Shown here one piece after another: positions 56,173 to 64,000 of a stretch of 64,000 nt of DNA; position 1 is the first letter of the stretch, and every line of letters starts with the position of its first letter. A model generated the notes under the pieces. That model ran no database searches and had not been told where the DNA came from. It worked only from the letters and a program-made list of their open reading frames with translations. The DNA is from Eleusine coracana subsp. coracana (lineage: Eukaryota; Streptophyta; Magnoliopsida; Poales; Poaceae), in assembly GCA_032690845.1 (NCBI GenBank), contig CM064423.1, positions 30,216,044 through 30,280,043 on the forward strand, written 5' to 3'. Made by a program: the position numbers and the translations under genes.

Positions 56173-57738
56173 ATGTATGATGTGGAAGCATCTCCCTTGA
56201 GAGAGAAGAGGACCAAGACTAGTAAAGATCAAGGTCAAAGCCAAGCCCCAAAGAGGAGGAAGGCCACTACTAAGCGCATCCGTCGCACCACCCTGAGAGC
56301 AGCTGATCGATCGGAGCCAGAAGAACCTGAGGATCTCATTCGGGTCATGCATCCTCCAGCTTAAGTGGAGAACTCTGACTGGGACATTGTGAACTACCTT
56401 CATGCCTCCATTGAGACCTGCTCTGAGGCAAGGTTAACCAACCACTATGCTGGTGAGAAAGAAGCTTCTGATTTCCGCTTTCATGTACACTTTCATGCGG
56501 ATTGGTACCGCTCCACCTACCTCTGCATGAAGAATGCAGTTGTTGACATGAAGTGGCTGGATTGGGATCATATGAAGGCAAGGAAGCATCCGCTGCTCAA
56601 TCAAGTGCTTGCAGCCTTTGAGCACCATGGACTCAAAACCTTCCTCACCTTCAACTACTCTTGGAACAAGGAGATCATAGCTCAGTTTTATTCTACCATG
56701 TACTTTGATGATGAGAAGTCCATGACCTGGATGACAAGTGGCACAAAGTACACCTGCTCAGTGAACCAGTTTGCTATTATGATTGGACTCAAGCACTCTC
56801 GCAAAGAGAAGCATAAGATTCATAAAGGAAATCACATGAATGTTGAGGACATGAGGTACATGTATGTGGACCCGGACACCTGCTTCCCTCCCAACTCCAA
56901 TGGACTAAAACCATTCTTCTCAATCTTGTTTCAGATCTGCAGGAGTCTAGCTCCAAGGGGAGACAATTCTGACCGTATCCCTACCTTTTAGAGGGATATC
57001 CTGCACTGGGTTCATGGGAATAGAAAGTTTGATGCTTTTGACTATGTCTATCAGGAGATGTGGGACATCTCAATCTCTCCCAAGCGTGGCTGTGAATACG
57101 CTCCTCATATTATGTACATGATTGAGAAGGTCTCGGGATTGACTTTCAACAAGGATATGAAGCATCTAAGTCTCAAACCTCTGATTCCTTCTAACTGGAC
57201 TCCTGATACTACATCTTGTTAGTATTTTGGTGCAGCTCAGCCTCCATCTTCTGCTGCATCTCCTCAGCCACCTAGGGTGGCTACTAGGGGTACTGGATCA
57301 TCTTGTGTCCCTCCGCCACCTCGTGGGAAGAGAAGTGGAATAATGAAGATGTTCAAATCTCTCCTTGTAATGTGTCAGAACATTAACCAAAGGATGGATG
57401 TCATCGAGAGGAATCAGCACGCACTTTTTGATCACTTTGGTATTGAGCCTCCTCCTCCACCTTCTCTCACGGAAGCACCTCCTCCTCCTACTTATGCTGC
57501 TTCGACTGACTCTTTCACTCCGGAGGAGATGAACTACTTTGGCTACTATCCTCCGTCCCCTCAGTTTAGCATTGGAGTAGCCTCTAGTAGACAACATGTT
57601 CGCTTTGATGATGATGAGGACGAACACGAGGAAGAAGAGGATCCCACTAAATATGCTCTTCGTGAGCGCAAAGGCAAGGCCCCAGTCATTGACAAAGAAG
57701 AAGATGAGGATGAAGATGAAGACTATGATGAGGAGTAG
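56173..57738 (+). pseudogene. SIRE-type env-like ORF, three in-frame stops
   Basis: One reading frame of about 521 codons is interrupted by TAA (56362-56364), TAG (56989-56991) and TAG (57220-57222). The N-terminus is basic (KRRKATTKRIRR). The central domain has HHGLKTFLTFNYSWNKEI, then a stretch around KYTCSVNQFAIMIGLKHS. The C-terminal part has a short probable coil (MDVIERNQHALFDHFG), a Pro-rich segment (EPPPPPS, PPPPTYAA) and a very acidic tail. I see no clear transmembrane helix or signal peptide. SIRE-lineage elements carry an ORF in this place, often called env-like, but its role is unproven. The central domain resembles Athila ORF1. Confidence 0.7.
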
Positions 57739-58220
57739 AAGATTCTCCTTGCTCGTGTTTTAGCTTTTCTCCTTTTTGGTGTTTTGATGCCAAAGGGGGA
57801 GAAGTAGCTATCTATCTTATCGTTTTAGGTTGTGAGTTGTGAGAGTGATGGAGTTGAACTATTTGTGGCACTATTTGGTTTGTAAAACTCTATTTTGCTA
57901 CCTTGTGGTTGGTTTGTGCACTGTATTTGCTTATTGTATTGGTGCTTCGTTGATTATCCTCAGCTTGTTGCATTTGTGTGAAATAACATGTCATTTGCAT
58001 CTTTTCTATTTTCTATGATCAATTCTTGCAAATTAACATGTATGCATAGTGTTAGGGGGAGCTCTGACACTTTTTCTTTAAATATGTGCACTTGTGATTA
58101 TCTCATATCTCCTTACTCATGCACACATTTAGGGGGAGCTCGTCATCACAAACTGAACTTTTATTGCATATTTTTATGAAATTTATTTGTATTGTCATCA
58201 ATCACTAAAAAAGGGGAGAT
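57739..58220 (+). other. Cop-2 3' UTR with polypurine tracts
   Basis: Contains several purine tracts: AAAGGGGGAGAAG near 57792, AGGGGGAGCT near 58053 and 58131, and AAAAAAGGGGAGAT just before the LTR (58207-58220). Repeated polypurine tracts are common in the SIRE lineage. Confidence 0.7.
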
Positions 58221-58551
58221 TGAAGGTGCATCTAGGCCCCTAATTTTATTTTGGTGATTGGTGTCAATACAATTAAGAACGGACTAATCTTTTAATGAGC
58301 ATGTGTGTGGATAATAAGCCAAAGTTTGGTGATTAAATGCATAGAAACAAAAAGGGAGAAAAGAAGATGGCAAAGTGCTTCAAAGAAGAAATTCAAAATA
58401 TGCTCAAGAATGAAGTTCATGAAGTTTTATTTTAAATCTTGAGTACAGGAAAAGCCATACTATTAAGAGGAACACAAAAATGTGAAGCGGAGGTGAACTA
58501 AGTGCAAAATTCCCCTTTTCAGGTCAAATAAATTTTTCTAGGGCAAAATCA

Positions 58552-58929
58552 TCAGACTTGTCCGACCCATCGGACAAGTCCAACGGACTCTAGTAGCTTT
58601 GCTACTCTAGGTCGTCGGACTTGTCCGATGACCAGAAGAAAGTCCGACGCATCGGACACTTTCATCGGAGTATGGACAAGACTTGTCCGAGCCATCGGAC
58701 AAGTCCATCGAATTCCAGTTCCTCTGCCCCTCCTGCGCCGTCGGACATGTCCGATGGCCATCGGACTTGTCCAATGGTCATCTTATCCGAGGCATCAGGC
58801 AAGCTTGTCGGACTCCAGTTTCTGCGCCACCTTGATTCATCGGACATGTCCAATGACCATCGGACTTGTCCGACACAGATCTCAGAAATTGGGTCTCCAA
58901 CGGCTGTTTTCCCCATTGGGCTATAAATA
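58552..58929 (+). promoter_or_regulatory. SIRE-like LTR promoter with palindrome cluster
   Basis: About a dozen TCGGACnnGTCCGA-type palindromes, some degenerate, lie at 58552-58880. A TATA box (TATAAATAG) starts at 58922, about 50 bp after the last palindrome. Confidence 0.55.
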
Positions 58930-59693
58930 GAACCCCTCTTCGTCCTTTGGCCGGTTGGTCACTCATTCCACTCAAAAACACTCTCAAGCTCACTTTGCTC
59001 TCCCTAACTCTCCTCCCTTTCTTCCACTCTTGATTTGTGAAGGGATTGAGACAAGATTGAAGTGCTCTATCAACTCCAAGCTTCCATCCTCTTGAGCACT
59101 TGGTTTATCCGCACCGTCGACGACTATTGTGTTTGTTACTCTTGGGGATTCATCCCCTAGATGGTTAGAGGTGCCCGTAGAGCTCCGAACTTATGTGGTG
59201 ACGTCTCGGGAAGTTTGTATTGACTCTTCCTTTGTGGAGTTTCTAGTGGAAAACCAAGTTTGATCTTTGTGGTCACTTGGAGAGGTTAGGGTTGAAAGAG
59301 ACTCGGTCCTTTGTGGATCCCTCAACGGAGATATAGGCTTCTTTGTGGAGCTGAACTTCGATGAACAAATCTTGTGCTTGAATTACATGTCTTTCATTCA
59401 CTTGTTCTTGCTCATAAACTTGCTAGTTAGGGTTTGCTTTGTATTTCTTAAATTAACTTGTATAGATTGCTTGCTAGTTGTTCTCCTTATTTTTTCCGCT
59501 TCTCTTTGCTTGTATTCACTTGCTCCTAGCTTGCCTTGCACTAATTTTAATATTAACCTGGCCGATCTACTTTTCTATCTCGTACCATCAGACAAGTCAT
59601 AGGACTTTATCCACAATCGTCGAACAAGTGCGACACTGCGCATTTAACTTTTATTATTAAGTGAATTTCAGGGATAATTGCCTATTCACCCCT

Positions 59694-59715
59694 CCCCCCC
59701 CCCCCCCCCCCCCCC
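59694..59715. repeat. 22-bp C homopolymer near LTR end
   Basis: The matching site in the 5' LTR (about 29636-29647) has only a short C-rich stretch. Homopolymer length may be inexact in the assembly. Confidence 0.8.
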
Positions 59716-59740
59716 GCTCTAGGCACTTTCAGTAATATGG

Positions 59741-62323
59741 TGTTGCGATGAACCTCATCGCGGGATTCCTAAGCGCTTCTAAGCATAGCAGCATTCCGTA
59801 CATTAGGCGTCTAATGTCGGCGTATCGGCGTCGAAGTCCGTCTCGAGACTTGGACCGTCGAGCGTCGTCTCCAGCTTCGGGCTCCTTCGGACTCTCCGTT
59901 GCTACAAGACGTACCGCTAGCACAACGAAAATAAAAAGAAATAAATAAGAAGCAATCAAAACTCCAAATTAAAACTCCAGATAGGATTATTTGGGGTGGT
60001 TCGGTGTATACCAGTGGAATTATAGGTAGGTCGGGTCTTTAGAAGGCTGACGGCGGAGGAATCCGTTGAAACGGAGGTCGGGCGATGAAGATATAATGTT
60101 TAGGAGAGGCAAGGGAAAATATCATGACGGGAGTGGAACTATGGTAGGTGGCAATAGATTCCTCATGTCGGGACGATCGCATAAGCGCGGGAATTGCCCG
60201 ACACGGAGCTACGATTCAAAAGATATAGACTAGTGACGACTTATGTGGCCTCGGTAAAATATTACCGGTAGTACCACTGAGTACTACTCACTGGGACGAA
60301 CCCGTAGGCGCAAGAATCGCTCGGATCCTGCTTACGGTTTGAATGTTACGGTTCGGGAAGTTCTAAGAGCTTTTCTATAATTTCAGAAAGTCTCAGGGAC
60401 CTTTCCGTAATTATAGAGAAGTCCGAGGGCCTGGTTATAAGAGGTGGAAGGGCTAAAATATCATTACAGAAAGTTTGTGGGCCTTTCTATAAATTATATG
60501 GGCTAAAACAGAATTAAAATAAAGGTCAGGGACCTTTCTGCAAAAGGACAAGGGTTTGGGGATTTTCCAGAATTATTTTTGTATGGGAAATTTCGTGGAT
60601 CAGGTACATTTTTTGGTGGACCGGGTCTGTGGGCTGAGCCTACGGATTATGGTGGACCGAGGGGCTAGAACAGAAATGTGCCTAAACAAAATAGGAGGGG
60701 GCTGATTTGGGAAAAGTGGAAGGGGCGATCTGTAAAACGGCCACGTGCTCACGTCACGTGAAACACAGAGGATCGGTTTCTTTTTCTTCTTCTACTCGCT
60801 CTCTCTCCTGGCCATTGCTGGAGCTCGGGGCCGCAGGGGAAAGAGGGGAGGGGAATGGCTGGGAAGCGGGAAATCGGTGCGCGAGGCCGCGGCATGCCTG
60901 CCGGAGGCAGAAGCACGAGAAGGGGTGGCCGTGGTGCGGAGAATTTTTCAAAAGGGAGAGCTATGGCAATGGAGCTCGAGGTGGGGAAAACTCGGAATTG
61001 AGGCGCTGTGGTGCTTGGAGTGGAAGGCGACGAGGTTGCTGGGGAAGAGGAGTCCGACGCGCGCCCATTTATAGGCGGAGGAGAGGGAGCAAGGGCGGTA
61101 AGCCACCGGGCGGTGCTCGGAGCTTGAGCTCGGTAATGGCGTGCTGTTTCCTCCGCACTGTGCGCACGATGGCGACAGCTCTGGCAGGGGGGCGGACGTC
61201 GTGAAGTGGCAGGCGGCGCAGGCCGAGGTGACGACACGCTGGTGCTGCTTTGGGTCGACGCGATTGAAGGGGATGGCGACGAACAACTCAGCGTCCGTGT
61301 TAATGGCGGCGATGTCGCGGCATGCGTGAAGGCGGGTGGGTAGCGCGTCGTGCCAGGGCAAGGAGCAGCCGCGTGAAACGCGTGCGTGCGTCGTTTCGCG
61401 GGGGCGACACACCGCGGAGCGGGGAAGGCGGAACGTGGGGCTGTGGCGGAGGTGACGGCTCGGTGCTCCATTAATGGCGACGGGTGGCACAGGTGGCACG
61501 TCGGGCAGGCGAGTAAAGGCGGCTGGTCGGCGCTTGTTCGGGCGCGTCGGTGCGCGGTTCATGGCGAGTAGGTGGGACGCGACGGTGGGGCCAGGCGGGG
61601 CCAGCAGGGATCGAACGGGAGGCGGCGGTGGTGTTTTCCCGGTGTCAATCGGTGGTGAACTGGAGGTAGAAGACGACAGGAGGGAGGGCTGCGCCGGTTG
61701 GGCCAGGGGTGTGCGGTCCAGAAAGGATAAGGGGGAAGGGAGAAGGGGCGACTGGGCCGGAGCGTGGTGTGCGGTCCAGGTGGCTGGTGGGCGAGCTCCG
61801 CTGGTGGGCCGCGGAGGGGGTGTCGGCCCTTGCAGGAGGGAGGCAGCCAGGGGGGAAAGCTGAGCCGACAGGGAAAAAGAGGAGGCGGCGGCCCATGCGG
61901 GAGGGAGAGAAGGGGAGGCGGGATGGCGGCTGGGCCTGGGGGAGGCAAAGTGGGCTGGGGGGTGCGCGCCAGGCCGAAAGGAGGGGCGGCGGCCCGAGTG
62001 GGAAGGGGAAAAGGAAAGGAAGTGGTTTTATTCTTTTTCTGGGTTTAGGGCATGTGACATTTGAATAGGTTCAAAGTAGGTTTGAGTTTTAAAATGGAGC
62101 GAGAGCATTCAAAGTAAATAAGGGCAAAAGCAAAAAAAAAAAACAACCACTTTTGCAAGGTCATTTTTTAATTATTCAAAAATTTCTTTTATCCTCTTTT
62201 TCTTGTTTTACTTATTTAGTGAGGACTTTGCTTTTGAAAAATCAGACGGAATTAACTTTGAAAAATTAAATTTTGCACGGGTTTTGCCTAAGTAATTTAG
62301 TATTAAAATTTTGGGGTGTTACA
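59741..62323 (-). repeat. GC-rich LTR, probably Tekay/Del-type chromovirus
   Basis: On the minus strand the sequence starts TGTAACACCCCAAAATTTTA at 62323, a start I know from grass Tekay/Del-type LTRs. It could end at CGCAACA (59741), giving 2.6 kb. A TATA box TATAAAT on the minus strand (61067-61073) is followed by a pyrimidine-rich leader. The segment 60800-62010 is strongly GC-rich with long purine runs on the plus strand. No coding frame is convincing. No target duplication was found (GTGAC on the right). The right end is firm, the left end uncertain. Confidence 0.5.
61067..61073 (-). promoter_or_regulatory. TATA box of the Tekay-like LTR
   Basis: TATAAAT on the minus strand between GC-rich flanks. 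The downstream sequence is CT-rich, as in many plant retrotransposon leaders. Confidence 0.45.
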
Positions 62324-62371
62324 GTGACCAACATCCTCACACCTGAAGTGTAACCAAGACGGCGCCATCGG

Positions 62372-62590
62372 TTGCAGCAAGCTGCTGCCACACAAGCTCC
62401 AAGGCGCAGTCGTAGGATTGCCAAACTCCCTCCAGAATATCAACAGAAAGTGGCATCCACCGTGTGCCAACAGCTGGGCTTCGTTGATCAGCAGCAACAA
62501 AGGTGTCTATGCGACGGTACCATGGCAAAATATACTGAGTTCTTTAGCAAGCCGCTGAATCGGGCGTGCGGGCCCTTGCTGCCTTGCTAG
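62372..62590 (+). pseudogene. LINE ORF1 C-terminal fragment
   Basis: The translation includes PRRSRRIAKLPPEYQQKV and AKYTEFFSKPLNRA, a pattern I know from the C-terminus of ORF1 in plant L1 elements. The N-terminal gag-like and zinc-knuckle parts are absent. A frame interruption lies upstream near 62351. Confidence 0.6.
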
Positions 62591-62689
62591 GGAAAGAGCT
62601 ACCTCCGGCGGAGAGCATCCACGTGGAGAGCCCCGCCGTAGATGTGGTCTAATGCCTGTAATCGTGGTCTTGATTTATCATAAGTATCG

Positions 62690-64000
62690 ATGGATTCTTC
62701 AAAAATACTAGTGTGGAATGTACGAGGTCTGAATGACCGGGGTCATCGGGATACAGTTCGGAAGGTGGTCGATTCTTGTAATCCTAATATTATCTGTTTA
62801 CAAGAAACAAAATTGGCATTAATTGAGCAGCGGGATGTATTCTCTCTTTTTGGTCGTGAGTTTCGGGATTTTGCCATCCTGCCGGCACAAGGAACTCGTG
62901 GTGGAGTTCTGGTCACATGGAGAGATGGGGTGTTTGGTGTACAGGATCATTGGTGCGTACACCGGCAGTTAGTCTTAGTTAAATTCTCCGACGATAATGA
63001 CAGGCCATGGTGGTCCACAGTGGTATATGGGCCAGGGGTATATGGGCCATCTCAGGATGCGGAAAAGAGCACTTTCTTGGAGGAACTCCGAGAGGTACGC
63101 ACTCATTGTCCAGGACCTTGGGTCATTGCAGGTGACTTCAATATGATATACTCATCGGAGGATAAGAACAATACCAATCTAAACCACGCCATGATGGGTA
63201 GATTCCATAGGCTTGTCAACGACTTGGAATTAAAGGAAATACCACTAACTGGCTGCCACTACACATGGTCTAACGAATGAGACTCTCCTACTCTCGTCAA
63301 GTTAGACCATGTGCTTTGCACCTCGGAGTGGGGGGACCTCTTCCCGGATTGCATATTGCAGAGTTTGGCATCGGAGGTGTTGGATCATTGTTCTCTTTTG
63401 CTTGGTCTTAGAGAAGGGGTGCAGGGCAAAAAAAAAGGTTCCATTTCAGAGAGCTATTGGACCAAACTTGATGGATTTCATGACATCGTTGTGGCATCCT
63501 GGAATGAGCCAATAACCACTGCATGCCTTTTTGAATGGATATCACTAAAGCTCAAGCGTTTTACGAGAGCATTGCAATAGTGGAGCCATGCCAAGTGAGG
63601 CATATCAGTTCGCGGCATGTGGTTGCGCATGAAATTCTTCATCGCTTGGAGATAGCAAGGGATGGCCAAGAGCTGTCGGTTGAGGAGAAATGGCTGCTAG
63701 GAGAAATGAAGCGCTGTTGTTTGGTCCTTGCTTCTCTCCAACGGACCATAGCAAGGCTATGCTCGTGGATTTGTGTGCTCAAGGATGGGGACGCCAACAC
63801 TTCCTTCTTCCATCAATAGGCAGGGTTTCGCAAGAGAAGGAATTTCATCCCCAAACTAGTAGACGGCGACCAAGTGGTCACTTCTCAAAAGGGAAAGCAA
63901 CAGATCATGCTTGATTATTATGAGAACCTGTTGGGTACTGCTCCCCCAAGGGCGAGCACACTGAACTTGGACTTCTTCCATCGCCTTGGGGCTAATCTTG
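62690..64000 (+). pseudogene. LINE ORF2: endonuclease and start of linker/RT, broken
   Basis: Starts MDSSKILVWNVRGLNDRGH with the apurinic-type endonuclease motifs: WNVRGLN, LQETKL (catalytic Glu), VIAGDFNMI (Asp and Asn), LDHVLCT and LDHCSLLLGL (with the catalytic His). A TGA at 63278-63280 interrupts it within the domain. Frame shifts follow near the A-run at 63430-63440, and a stop lies near 63580. Later segments KDGDANTSFFH and RRNFIPKLVDGD are typical of the linker before RT. In function it nicks target DNA for target-primed reverse transcription; this copy is dead. The RT itself lies beyond the window. Confidence 0.85.

Larger units (their letters stand above)
28925..59731 (+). mobile_element. 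Cop-2: SIRE/Maximus-like copia element, interrupted
   Basis: The parts in order are a truncated 5' LTR, a tRNA-Met primer site, gag, [Athila composite 31785-54740], the end of RT and RNase H, a long 3' region with an env-like frame, polypurine-like tracts and a complete 3' LTR. An extra ORF between RNase H and the 3' LTR is characteristic of the SIRE lineage. Protease, integrase and most of RT are missing, so the Athila composite did not simply insert: about 3 kb or more of the copia interior is gone. Confidence 0.75.
58221..59731 (+). repeat. 3' LTR of Cop-2
   Basis: 1511 bp, from TGAAGGTGCATC to GGCACTTTCA. It includes the dyad cluster and TATA box and a 22-bp C run at 59694-59715. The bases after it begin GTAAT, but the matching 5' flank is lost. 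Confidence 0.85.
62324..64000 (+). mobile_element. plant L1-type LINE, 5' part, degenerate
   Basis: An ORF1 C-terminal piece is followed by ORF2 with an endonuclease domain. The Tekay-like LTR ends directly before it, so the upstream ORF1 is missing or displaced. It continues past the window end. Confidence 0.8.

Noticed and set aside
59732..59740. Short sequence between SIRE LTR and Tekay-like LTR as a primer binding site or target duplication
   Set aside because: It matches neither a tRNA 3' end nor the flank on the other side.
60749..61471. 240-codon minus-strand frame (Pro/Ser/Arg-rich) in the GC-rich segment
   Set aside because: Low-complexity composition, overlapping frames on both strands and no domain. 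It is better explained as GC-rich LTR sequence.
61559..62068. Further open frames on both strands in the GC-rich segment
   Set aside because: Stop-poor because of GC content; the translations are Gly/Arg- or Pro-rich without a recognisable family.
1..64000. Host protein-coding, tRNA or rRNA genes
   Set aside because: Every frame with recognisable motifs belongs to a retrotransposon. No cloverleaf or rRNA-like sequence was noticed, though a tRNA search was not run.

Overview
The window is a stretch of plant nuclear DNA, almost certainly from a grass, made almost entirely of nested and broken retrotransposons. I see no host gene, tRNA or rRNA. Four kinds of LTR retrotransposon and one LINE can be recognised. 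(1) A Ty3/gypsy family of Athila type, with a tRNA-Asp-type primer binding site, gag-protease, a separate 3' ORF (ORF1), and LTRs of about 1.55 kb that start TGTTGG and end CCAACA. (2) A Ty3/gypsy chromovirus of CRM (centromeric retrotransposon) type, with 922-924 bp LTRs that start TGATGAGGACATC and a polyprotein that reads on into the 3' LTR. (3) Two Ty1/copia elements of SIRE/Maximus type, one on each strand. (4) A GC-rich LTR that looks like a Tekay/Del-type chromovirus. CRM-type insertions suggest, but do not prove, a centromeric or pericentromeric position.

Layout. 1-5823: 3' part of an Athila-like element (Ath-1, +). 5824-10163: CRM-A (-), internally deleted. 10164-10324 and 20134-24503: copia element Cop-1 (-), split by the full-length Athila-like element Ath-2 (10325-20133, -) and by a 1.2-kb filler of Athila sequence (22473-23654). 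24504-28924: CRM-B (+), pol deleted. 28925-31784 and 54741-59731: SIRE-like element Cop-2 (+), split by a 23-kb head-to-head Athila composite, Ath-3 (31785-54740). Ath-3 contains the most complete element here, CRM-C (36564-44286, -), with a perfect 5-bp target duplication and one open 1662-codon gag-pol frame. 59741-62323: Tekay-like LTR (-). 62324-64000: plant L1-type LINE, running off the end.

How the parts work together. Where the protease-to-ORF1 stretch can be followed in Athila-like copies (three times), it is about 1.2 kb without reverse transcriptase, RNase H or integrase. The family therefore looks like a gag-PR-ORF1 element that depends on enzymes supplied in trans. ORF1 has its own TATA box.

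The most striking signal is a 14-bp palindrome (consensus GCGCCGATCGGCGC) that recurs dozens of times in the Athila-like family. It usually occurs as pairs whose centres lie 20-21 bp apart. Dyads sit 53 bp upstream of the TATA box in the LTRs and 61-62 bp upstream of the ORF1 TATA box in all four ORF1 copies. Several rearrangement breakpoints fall exactly inside this palindrome. The unrelated SIRE-like element carries its own palindrome series (TCGGACnnGTCCGA) upstream of its TATA box. All positions were read by eye; alignments and database searches were not possible.
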